Shown: positions 45,531-55,380 of the stretch, piece after piece
How the letters are laid out: every line of letters begins with the position of its first letter
Position numbering within the stretch: position 1 is the stretch's first letter
Source of the DNA: Siderastrea radians
Taxonomy: Eukaryota > Cnidaria > Anthozoa > Scleractinia > Rhizangiidae
Direction: 5' to 3'
Assembly: GCA_964017195.1 (NCBI GenBank)
Contig: OZ024889.1
Span: 53,476,711 to 53,540,710, forward strand
Length of the DNA: 64,000 bases
Notes under the pieces: generated by a model
What the model was told of the DNA's origin: nothing
Databases searched by the model: none
The model's input: the letters and a program-made list of their open reading frames with translations, nothing else
Made by a program: the position numbers and the translations under genes

Positions 45531-46894
45531 AAAAAAAAATTCATGCATGCGGTTTTCTCTTGAGAAAATGCTTAAGTCGGTCAGAATGGAGTAACATCGT
45601 GCGGAAATCACCCAATTGGCTTCATATGAACAACACTTTTAACACATTGTCCTTGCCTTAAGTGTCAGCAATAAGCCATGGATTTTAACTCTAAACTACA
45701 GCTAGTTTCATACCTTCCTGTTCCGTACATTTATCATAATTAAGGAGCCTTCGAAGGCCTTAAACCAGCAATTTTGTATCCATTTCATTTGTAAGTCAAT
45801 TTCAATTCAACAACTAAATTGTGTGAGCAAAATTTCATTAGCTGAGTCAGCAGGGAGGTACACTAGCCAGGGTGTATTCTCGTTTTTCTTTACGTTACGT
45901 CATCGCCGCCATTTGGGATGTTTATGTGATTCAACATGAAGATTGGGAGCTTCTAACTGATTCTAATATAGACGATTCTTAATTCTAACATGAACAACTT
46001 TAAAAGTTTAACGAAAGGGATATTTTGTTTCAAATGTTTTTTTTTTTCCATTAAACCTGATAAATCAACCAAAATCAGTCTCAAACGAGTAAGATTTGTC
46101 ATGGTAAACGATTTTGGGTAGTTTAGTTAATAACTTTCAATCAATGACTGACTCAGTTAAGATCACAAAATCGCCATCTGATGTGAAATCAAGTAGCACT
46201 GTGTGTTTGTCTTGGGAAAGAACGTTGACAAAAAAAATTTTCAAGTTCGTCGGCATGCTCTTATCTAACGTCTAAGTAAAAGTAGAATTCGGGAACAAAA
46301 ACGCACAAACATCGAACGGTAAGACAACTAGAAAAGGGTGAATGCGTACCTGTGTTAGTCGGAGCCTCAGCTCGTTGTTCTCAAAATTCCATTTTTAGTA
46401 AAGCATTACCAAAAAGCTGTTTGGAAACAATCACTGCAAGACTTGCACAGTGTGATACCACTTGTATCATTAAAATTCATAACATCAGCAAATTAACATC
46501 CAAAGCTGATAGCCCATTTTTCATCGGTTTCGCTCTTGACAAAATAAGTTAATTAAAGCGACGTTAAATCCCCTTGATTCGTGCGTGGAATACGCGTCAG
46601 ACAAACGTTTACTGAATGACCTTTTTACGTTCCTCTTGTAGCCCACGTCTAGTTTTAAAATTATGAGTTTGGTGGCCCACAACTGTCACAGCAATAATGA
46701 ATCGAATACAGCCAAATAAAAATGCCACAGCAATAGCATAATACTCACAGCATATCATACTGATCATAGAGAAACTGATTAAAAAGCTCCAATAAAAAGC
46801 AAGCACACTCGCAGCGAGTTCAAATCAATCAAATAAAATGCTTGCAAACAAAAGGTATTTTAGGGTAGCCCAAATAATAAAACACAAAACAATA

Positions 46895-47258
46895 GGCTCT
46901 TAGCATAAACATGTCACGTGACCTTGTCAATCATAATAAATGGTCGTGGTTCGAAATAGAGGCTGAAATGGAAGGGGCGTCATGAAATTAGATTTTAGGA
47001 CAGTTTGAAAGTTTGAAAATTATAAAAGATTTGTATGCTGGATGGCAAAGCTTGCCACCCAGCAGCTTTTTTCCCTATAAGTCTTGGTAATTTTTTGAAC
47101 ATTAAAATAACCGTTAAATGTCACACTTTAACGTCAGTAACCTCAGAATTGAAAATCTTACTAATTTCATCATGCTCTTTCCATTTCTGATATCTATTTC
47201 GTACTATTACCATTTTTTATGATTGACAAGGTCACGTGACACAGTTATGCAAAGAGCC
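46895..47258. mobile_element. MITE with TA target duplication, TIR GGCTCTTAGCATAA
   Basis: The left end GGCTCTTAGCATAAACATGT and the right-end counterpart GGCTCTTTGCATAACTGTGT both continue into CACGTGACCTTGTCAATCAT. TA flanks both ends (46,893-46,894 and 47,259-47,260). 364 bp, non-coding. Confidence 0.8.
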
Positions 47259-48149
47259 TATTTAACCGCCTATTTAACCGCTGACTGGGATGAAAGGAAG
47301 TCAAACGCAAGCAGGATTTCTCTTATCACAATCTTAATTCTCCTTACATGGTTTCAATGCATTGGCAAGAACACAAATAACTAGAAAACAACACCAAGTA
47401 GCACTAACAAAGGTTGTTTAAAAAATATGTTCTGGGTAAAACTTTTCCCCAAATGTCATTTTCTATTCCTGCATCAACACAGCTAATTTTAACGTTGTAA
47501 AGCTCTTAAGGAAGAGCATGTCTGGAATAGTTCAGCCGGACTTAATTCAGCAGAATTGAGAACTGAGAATAAAAAAATCTTTCATTGGTAAAAAGCAGGT
47601 GCGAGATTCTTTGATAACATGGAAATCATACAACGAATAAGGAATGCTACGAAGGTAAATGAAAATTGTTTGAAATGCCATATTGCAATCATGGTAAAAT
47701 AGCGTGATCAAGCTTTTTCCGAAGACTTCAGCTAGTTGCCACTTTAGAAATCAACCGATAGTGGTTGCGAGAGGCTTGTCACTAAAGTAACATTCGTGCT
47801 GGCTGGTTAAATAATCCCCCAAAACGATAAGTCATATTTATTCTGTGTTAAGCTGATGCACCGATAATTTGGCGCCACCTTTTCCTTTTCCTTCTTTTAT
47901 TAATGCTATCTTACTGTAGGCAACAAAAATTGTGCTACTTTGTCAGTTATGAATAACACGTGACTAAGACACACTCCACACCTCACTACTGAACGTCCTC
48001 CATTTCAGCTGCCGTGGCGCTAATCTAATCAATTTTTCAATTTTCCATTCAGGTAAAGCTCAATAAACAAGCTTTGTTTTTAACACTTTTGTTACTGACA
48101 ATGAATATATGATAAATCTATGATATGTGAACTGCGGAAATGAAATCAA

Positions 48150-48232
48150 ATGAAAACGATCCTCGCAGTGATGTACGCAATTAAAGAAATTGCGTACATC
48201 ACTAGGAGGATCATTTTCTTGATTTGACTTTT
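48150..48232. repeat. Inverted repeat/hairpin
   Basis: ATCAAATGAAAACGATCCTC ... GTGATGTACGCAATT faces AATTGCGTACATCAC ... GAGGATCATTTTCTTGAT, arms of about 38 bases with a 4-6-base loop. It resembles a degenerate MITE. Confidence 0.7.
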
Positions 48233-48414
48233 GTTACTCTCTTACCAATTTCTATATTGTCATTTTCTACCCGCTTTCAATTAAAGGGGAGAGACTAAGG
48301 GCGTTTATTTCCAAAAGGAGGAAGCTAATTCAAGGACTGGCTATTAACTGAACAAATACATGCATTTCTTTTTTTTCGATAAAACTCTTACTGCGTGTCA
48401 TACGCTGTTTTCAG

Positions 48415-48599
48415 AACACACAGGCACATCGGTGATCGCTGTTCCTTCCAGTATTGCGCTTTTTTGCACAAACATTTTTCAAGCATCATTTGCTAGCTAT
48501 TGTTTGTTAGACTGGTCAGATATTGGGCAGTTTTCTGTTGCATTTATCTTTGCAGGAGCGTTTCTGGAGGCGGTTTTAAATGGAAACTACAAAATTAAG
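48415..48599 (+). CDS. Candidate exon of an unknown membrane protein
   Basis: A pyrimidine tract and TTTTCAG acceptor precede 48,415, and a consensus donor AAG|GTAAGT follows 48,599. Between them the frame is open (phase 1 in, phase 0 out) and hydrophobic (SSIALFCTNIFQASFASYC, FSVAFIFAGAFLEAVL). I recognise no family. No partner exons are evident in the window. Confidence 0.25.
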
Positions 48600-49974
48600 G
48601 TAAGTAGGTCACCTTCTAATATTTCTAAATTTCCGAATTTGGCTTAGTTTCAAAGTTTACCAGCCAACCTTTGCCTTTATGTAGAATAAAACGTTAAAAT
48701 TTTGTTAAATTTGACGTATTTAGACCAAACCCGAATTTAAAATATTGCAATAGAAAAAGAAACTATTGCATCTTTTATTTACACTTAACACCTAGGAATA
48801 TTTAATTGGAGTCTTGATCAAACGCATAATCTTGAAAAGAAATTATATCAAATTGCTAATTTAATTTCTGACAGATGTAGTGCTCAATCGAGGTGAAAGA
48901 AAAGTGGTTATACGAGAGAAAAATTTGAAACAGTGATAATCCAAAAAAAGTTTCATTTAAACCATAAATATACGTGTTAAGACGTACGCGGAAAGACCTA
49001 AAGGGAGTTCGGCCCGTTCAATAAATACTAATGTGCTAAAACAACATGAGATAGGAGAGCGTTCAAATAAGCCGTAAGCAAAGGAAGAGCAATTTTAAGT
49101 ATTTTCTTAGCGTTTTTGCGTTTTACATGACAATTAATCCGATCAGCTGCTTGCCTTCTCGTGCGTCATGAAGATTTACATTCGCAAATGAGTGGAACAT
49201 TCGGGGAATCATTAAAGGGGCTATGTCACCAATACGTTTTATTATTTACATTAGAATCAAGGGAAACTCACAGATAGTACAGTGATAGCGGTTCAGTTTT
49301 GTTTTTTTAACATTCTACTAGTTTTCTCAAACTATAAATGCCTTTTTCTACGGATGGCCGGGATGGGAATGGATCTTAACTTTTTAACTTCTTTGCTCGT
49401 GTCTTGGAAATATTGCTTGAAACTTATTAGCTTGAAACTGATTTATGAGAACATAAAATCACTTCTTATCTTCCTCCGCAGTTTTGTTGTAGGAGCATTT
49501 CATGTGCTCAGTTTTAATTTCAGCAAACTTTTGATCAAAAAGCTAACATAGAAATCTCCATGACCGTAGCACTTTAACAACAGCAAAACCATCTATGCCC
49601 TGAGTGTATAGTGCTTCCGACGAAAAAAGAATTTAGTTGTTTTCTCACACTTGCCAATTTTCGAATCAAAACCAGGAGTCAGCGCTTAAAAGTTGACCTC
49701 TCTTTATCGTTGCAGTTAAGCCCAGGATTGAGACCTAACAGAGTTTAAGCTGAGCTATTTTAGAACGAAAACAACAAAACTACAAATTGCAGGCTGCGAA
49801 AACATCAGAAATTACCAGACTATTTCGTGTTGCATTCGTAATTCGTGATTTTCTTAGCTTAAGGACATTCCCCCGAAATAAAATTTAACATGCGATTTTT
49901 GTCCAAATGTCACAAGTTGTTATCTATCGAGCAATGTTTTGAAACATCAAATAAAAAGAATAGGTCCCCATGTC

Positions 49975-50345
49975 AGTTTACGAGATATCATCGTCTCAAG
50001 TTACCCCATAATTCCTTGCAATTTCGCCTAACGAAAACACGAATAAAGGTAAACGAAAGCACATGTACAAGATACATACACACAAACGGTAGCCATACAA
50101 AAATGAGTGCAAGCATGAAGAAATACAAATCTTTCCTTGTTGTTGTGCTCGTGTTTATGTTTTCGTCGTTGCGCCGCCCGTGTAAACCGGAATAACACAA
50201 GCACCGGTACAACCAGATGCACAACGAATTCCCCGTGTTGGATTAAAAGTGTGAACATTCTTGTGCTTAACTGAACATTGTGAAATAAAACTGAATCACT
50301 TGGACTTCTGTACGAAAACTTTAACCAGCGTAGAATACTTGGCAT
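49975..50345 (-). pseudogene. Possible class A GPCR fragment, frameshifted
   Basis: One minus frame reads FVVHLVVPVLVLFRFTRAAQ with basic residues after it, like the end of TM5 and the third loop. The overlapping frame reads KDLYFFMLALIFVWLPFVCM, with the W-L-P-F of TM6. A frameshift near 50,130 would be needed to join them, so this looks like a relic. No TM7 NPxxY or DRY motif is visible. The call rests on two short motifs. Confidence 0.3.
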
Positions 50346-50492
50346 TTCCTGAGTTCCTGTTAATAATCAGCAAGGTTAAACGTTTATTTTAACTTACGTA
50401 AAGACTGCAAGAGAATTTTGGATGCAACCAGCCTTTGATGTCCATGTTATTTTTTCCGATTGACTCTGTAGCACGAGTTTTTATTTCAACAG

Positions 50493-50554
50493 TACAATCA
50501 AGTTGATTTTTCTGCTTTCCCCTTTACTGGTTTGGAGCTTTGCTCAAGGAGAAG
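50493..50554 (+). CDS. Paralogue exon 1: signal peptide, start position ATC
   Basis: TTTCAACAG|TACAATCAAGTTG aligns base for base with TTCCAACAG|GACAATGAAGTTG of the receptor. The ATG position reads ATC at 50,497-50,499. The frame continues KLIFLLSPLLVWSFAQGE, a clear hydrophobic signal peptide, to donor GAGAAG|GTGGGT (phase 1). The 58-base length from the start position matches the receptor exon. No in-frame ATG occurs between the upstream TGA and this exon. Either the start was lost, a non-AUG start is used, or an upstream exon supplies the start through the conserved acceptor. Confidence 0.65.
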
Positions 50555-51413
50555 GTGGGTATGAAAATACGTGAAGGACATAAGTAGAAACATATATATA
50601 AAACCACTAACGTACTTTCAAAACAAAATGTAGTAGTCAATGTCAGGATGTGTGACTGTCCAGAGAGTAAGACAGTTATAAAATCTTAAGACAGGGCATA
50701 AGCACACGAGAACCAACACGCTCGTTTTTCTCACTGATACCTGTGCTTATGTACATAAGTCGCGCTTATGTCAAGGGAGGACACGCCGAAGCAAGATAAT
50801 TATGCTTTTGCTTGCGTTCGTGTCGCTAGTTATAAAACTGACTTTACTCACTCAGACGATTGTAGATTAATTCATAGAAAATGTCAAATTAAATAATAGC
50901 AATAATAAACTAAAACCCATGAAACAAAAATTAATACCGTCGTTTTGTCAAAATTAAACAAAAGAAGACAACGGAATTATTGTAGAATAGTAGCCAATTG
51001 TGTGTATGCGCGGCAGCGCAGTCAGTGGTCATTACGCCAAAAAAGGGTATGGATGAATCCGTTTCTCGAATACATACGTTTAAGAAGATAACAGGACCTG
51101 TCAAAGATGTTTCCCAGGAGCTGAATTCATGTGACAGTGAGAGCAAGAGGGATTTAATGTATAAAAGATAGCTGTTCTTTACTCATACACCTCCTGTGGA
51201 GGCGAGATAATGTAGTGGTCAGCTCGTCGGATCGGAATTTTGATCGAAGTCTCAACACAAATAACATGACGCCATGACGTTAATGTTTGAGTTCAATCGC
51301 TAATTTTATCCAACCTGGATATGAAAGACTAAGTCTCCATAAAAACCCACTATTAAAAATAAATTGAAGTCATAATTGAGTTGTTCATCTTAGGTGGAAA
51401 CTTCTTTTAGCAG
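50555..51413 (+). other. Paralogue intron 1
   Basis: No assignable features, apart from a faint tRNA-like segment near 51,200 that I rejected as a SINE. Confidence 0.4.
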
Positions 51414-51570
51414 GATGTGGTTTAGTGGTAAACAATACATTGAAAAGTCCTGGATATCCAAACAAATACCCTGGCAATGTGCACTGTGATTACAAGATTT
51501 CTATTCCACATGGCAAGGCGCTGAAGGTTAACTTTCAAGAATTTGATCTAGAGCACCATTCATCATGCAG
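51414..51570 (+). CDS. Paralogue exon 2: CUB1, N-terminal half
   Basis: Acceptor CTTTTAGCAG|GA and donor CATGCAG|GTAAGT, 157 bases, phases 1 and 2. It reads CGLVVNNTLKSPGYPNKYPG, HCDYKISIPHGKALK and VNFQEFDLE, the same CUB opening as the receptor. Confidence 0.9.
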
Positions 51571-51648
51571 GTAAGTAACAACAAATCAAGCATGTTTAAA
51601 ACGAACGCTAGATTGTGTGCGTTTTCGAATAGAAATGGCTATTACACT

Positions 51649-51698
<50 letters not shown>

Positions 51699-53379
51699 AT
51701 ATATAAGAGCGTATAATTTTGCCGCTGAGGCTGAACCGAAATTGAATGTTCTTATTTTTCTCACGTTTTGAGCATGAAACGTTCTTAGCGTGTTCTTAAG
51801 TTACGTGGTATAGAATTTCAGAAAACTGATATAAACGTGACCAGGAAACCTTAAAGCGCCCATGTCAAATTTCTTTGACATACATGCTGTTGTTGTTTTT
51901 TCTTCTCAGCAGAGTTCACTTTATTACTCTTTCACAGTTGAGAATGACAACAAAATAAAAGAAAGAAAATGTGACTCGATAGAAATCATGCTGTTACTAT
52001 GTGTTTTTAGCTCGATGCAAAAACGGGTGCGGAACTGAATCAGAAATTACTGCAGCTTTGTCTCTTCGTCTCAGCTTGGGTACGTTCTCACTATGTTCTT
52101 AAGATCTGCGTCAATTTCAGCCTCAACGTTCTTATATGAAAGTTTCTTATAAAAAAAAAAACAGAGTGTAAGCGGTGATACCTAAGGAGGGGTTTAGTCG
52201 TCGCGTAATGCAATTACAGTGTATTGCCCATTTTCTATGAGAATAATTACAGTTTTCGACAAATATAATTGCCCACACTTACAACGCAACCTTCTGAACC
52301 TTGCTACGTTAACATTGTGTAAAACTAACGTTACGTTTACAGCATGTTACGCTTACCCGTAAAAGTAGTGTTTAGGTTTTTTTCTTGCTGGTCGGAAAGC
52401 AGCTGACGAAAATATGGGGTAAAGTCGAGTTTGACGTCGGGTTAATGGTAGCTTTAACTTGCTGTCAGTGTGCTGTGCTGTTTACATTTACACTACTTCA
52501 CGCTAAATATACCCTTTGTTGTCTTTGAAGCTAAGTTTGCATGTATAAAGCTAGTGTCTTGAGACTCCTTTACGCTAAATATGCAGTTAGGTCTTCAAGT
52601 AAATCTTGAGTAGAACTTCAAGGGTTAGATTTCCCAGGTAGCTTGGAACAGATTAACTCTTGTATGGTATATTGGTGACATCTTGTCAGGTCGTGCGGAT
52701 CGTGGTTTATAATTAATTACTCGATTAATTATTTAATTAATTTCAGTAATAATAATTCAGGAGCAAATAGTTGTTGATCTCTTTTAAATGCAAAACAAAT
52801 AGAACGAAAAAGGGTGTTTACAACAGGAAAGCGTCGACAGCTTTCTTCCTTGGCAAGCTTGTTCATATCACGAAATCATCGTTCGCATCAAGAAAAAACA
52901 AAGGTTACAGGAAGAGCAGTTCTCTTCGGTAATGTTCTTCCGTTTATTTTGCCTGAAGCATGGAAGGAACTTAGACGTTAATTTTTGATACTTCTTTTGG
53001 TCTTAAGTAAACAGCTGGTTTTGATTCACAGATATATTACAAACTTGCACCCCCTTAATTTAGAGCTTCTACACTGAAGGGGTACAATAATAAAACCTTT
53101 GAAACACGGAAGTCCCTACGCTTTCTTCATATAATTATAGGAAGCATCAAAAGTATCACTCAAGAAGTAGGGAAAACACTCGCCTTTGGCTCGTATTATT
53201 GTGCCTTGTGTAGCTTCCTTAACTGAGGTTTCATAATAAGATGAGAAATTGGTGCGAGATACGACACAAAATTCACCGAGATAGATAGTGGAAGACAGTT
53301 GCGGCGTTAGCTTTTGCCTCAATGTGGGCGACGCGGCTGAATAAGTGAATGACAACACAGTATTATATTTTTCTTGCAG
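51571..53379 (+). other. Paralogue intron 2
   Basis: Contains an AT microsatellite (51,652-51,700). The minus-strand frame at 53,116-53,382 shows no domain. Confidence 0.45.
51652..51700. repeat. AT dinucleotide microsatellite
   Basis: (AT)n of about 38 bases followed by AATATAT repeats. Confidence 0.9.
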
Positions 53380-53552
53380 CAACGACTTTTTGAGAATTAC
53401 AGACGATAATAACGTAAAAGTTGGTCAGTATTGTGGCGCGCTCAATGGGAAGGAAGTTGTAGTAAGTGGAGACTATGCAGCGTTAACATTCCAGTCGGAC
53501 GACAACATTCAAAAGAGAGGATTTCGGATATTATTTACTGCTGTTCAACTTA
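53380..53552 (+). CDS. Paralogue exon 3: CUB1, C-terminal half
   Basis: Acceptor TTCTTGCAG|C and donor CAACTTA|GTAAGT, 173 bases. It reads NDFLRITDDNNVKVGQYCGA, GDYAALTFQSDD and KRGFRILFTAVQL. Completes CUB1. The donor and the following TGCAATGGGA are identical to the receptor copy, so conservation extends into the intron edge. Confidence 0.9.
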
Positions 53553-55223
53553 GTAAGTGCAATGGGAAACCAGCTTACTAACTATAGATTAAGACAAGTT
53601 TTTTGAATGGTGACGAATCTTGCTTAAAGAAAAGAACGTTAAACAACGCAGTTTCAGTACTCGGACGCTTATATATGCAAACTTTGCAAGCTTTACTCCC
53701 TGGTTCCCTGTGTAACAACCACGAGATCTCGTCCATGGGACGGTTAATTTTACTTATTTCATCACCTTCACATTAAAGTTTGGTTCACACTCACTCACAA
53801 TTTCAATAGTTTTCAACCGGAATGCATCCGAAACTTAACAGATTGGATCTTAGATTATTTACAAATCGGATCATGTTTGTTTGTTAACTTCCACACATCG
53901 TGTATAACGTAGGGCAGCTGTCGTAAAATCGATCTTCATGTATTGGGATGCCCACTTATTTGGATTGAAAAATATTTTGAATAAAAAAAAATGCCTATTT
54001 TTGTTTTGTAAACCTTTTCTTGTGAGGGAGGTGAAGGAGTCACAAGTGGGCCCAGCTTTTAAGGCTAGGCGACTCTTACTATTTTTCCTGTTAAAATACG
54101 TACTAAGGGATACACGACACCACAATCCAAATGCGACTCCCATATACTTGCCGATTTTATGAGTTTAGTACTCTGGTACTCCGGTACTCCGGTACTCCGG
54201 TACTCCGGTACTCCGGTACTCCGGTACTCCGGTACTCCGGTACTCCGGTACTCCGGTACTCCGGTACTGTTCTGCTTTCCACTGAGCCTTGGTTTTCTGG
54301 TGCGTTTTTATTTTGATTTGTTTTCATTTTGACAAAATGGGCATTTTTTTCAGCCGGTGTTTGTACATAAATTATAGATTCAATTTAGTATTCCAAAACT
54401 ACCCTCAGTGATACGAATAAAGCACAATAACATCGGTCGTAAAGGTCGAAGAGCTTCTTGTTCAATCATACTAAGAAAGGGTTCTGTATAACCGTTTTAC
54501 AAATATTGCGTTTTATTCAGTTTTATGCAGTAAACTAGGGCCATTGGATTTTTAGCATTTTGATTGGCTCAACGAAGACAGGTTATGAGCTAATAGCCCT
54601 GCCGCCAGAAATTTATAAATCTACCAGAAAGGGCGTCAGGTTTTTAGCTCTATAGATTTGACACTGGTTTGGCAGCAAAGGTCTTTGTTTTAGAAACAAA
54701 TTTCCTTTTGCCTGCTTGGATGTAGCTCTGAGGTCCAGCAGACCTAAATGTTCAAACCTTACAAGTAGAATGTACATTTACTTCGGAGCAGTCTTCTTGA
54801 TTCACTCAGTCTTTGCAAAGAAAAACTGCAACACTTCGCAAAGTTTTGAGTTTTTTTTTTTCGATCACTCGTGATCGACTCTTGTTCCCTTTTTCCTCTT
54901 TCTCTTTCTTTTTCTTTCGTGATTTTGTGGCTGATTAGTGGTTGAGTTAAAAAAAATTTTCTACTGGATCTTGCTGTATATTAAATTATTATAACCAACT
55001 CAGTGCTACGTGCCTCTTTAGTTGTTTATCATTTGATATCCATCCCCCCTTTCTAGCGGAATAACTGTGAATTTTTTTCATATTTTACGATTCTTTCGAT
55101 ATCAAACTTGAGTACAAACTGACAGTAAAACAAATCCGAATAACATGTATCGAGTGCCAGTATTTATTTCCGATACAATTCACTGTCAAAATGGGGAGAA
55201 CTGATTTACATTTCTATTGGTAG
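53553..55223 (+). other. Paralogue intron 3
   Basis: Contains an 8-bp minisatellite (54,175-54,268). No exon is recognised. Confidence 0.5.
54168..54268. repeat. Minisatellite, 8-bp unit GGTACTCC
   Basis: About twelve nearly perfect copies of GGTACTCC. The open frame through it (VLRYSGTP repeated) is a by-product of the 24-base periodicity. Confidence 0.95.
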
Positions 55224-55380
55224 GATGTGGTTCAGTGGTAAACAACACATTGACAAGTCCTGGATATCCAAACGCCTACCCAAACAAAATGCACTGTGTT
55301 TACAATGTTTCTATTCCTCATGGCAAAGCGTTGAAAATTAACTTTCAAAAATTTGACCTGGAGTATCATTCATTATGCAG
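55224..55380 (+). CDS. Paralogue exon 4: CUB2, N-terminal half
   Basis: Acceptor TATTGGTAG|GA and donor TTATGCAG|GTAAGT, 157 bases, phases 1 and 2. It reads CGSVVNNTLTSPGYPNAYPN and HCVYNVSIPHGKALK. It looks closer to the receptor's CUB (shared CGSV, TLTSPGYP and HCVYNVSI) than to its own neighbour CUB1. No matching C-terminal exon is found in the window. Confidence 0.85.

Larger units (their letters stand above)
43483..50492. other. Intergenic region between the head-to-head CUB paralogues
   Basis: Seven kilobases that should hold both promoters. Identified content: two MITEs (44,971-45,241; 46,895-47,258), a hairpin at 48,150-48,230, a LINE-like 3' end near 44.6 kb, a GPCR-like fragment near 50.1 kb and two candidate exons (45.4 and 48.5 kb). 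The remainder is AT-rich and unassigned. Confidence 0.5.
50493..55380 (+). other. Gene model: CUB paralogue (SP-CUB-CUB...), 5' part
   Basis: Four plus-strand exons homologous to the receptor's first exons, in the same order with the same phases, transcribed away from it. The signal peptide is followed by one full CUB and the first half of a second CUB. The second half of CUB2 is not visible before the LINE at 57.8 kb or up to the window end. In the other two CUBs the second exon lies 1.8-1.9 kb downstream. The gene either continues beyond 64 kb or is truncated here. Confidence 0.65.

Noticed and set aside
46609..46806. Small two-helix membrane protein on the minus strand
   Set aside because: Hydrophobic only because of AT-rich composition; no acceptor, donor or homologous pattern.
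51195..51350. tRNA-derived SINE near 51.2 kb
   Set aside because: AATGTAGTGGTCAG resembles an A box, but there is no acceptable B box or tail.
54131..54316. Repeat protein with VLRYSGTP units
   Set aside because: It is only the translation of the 8-bp minisatellite.
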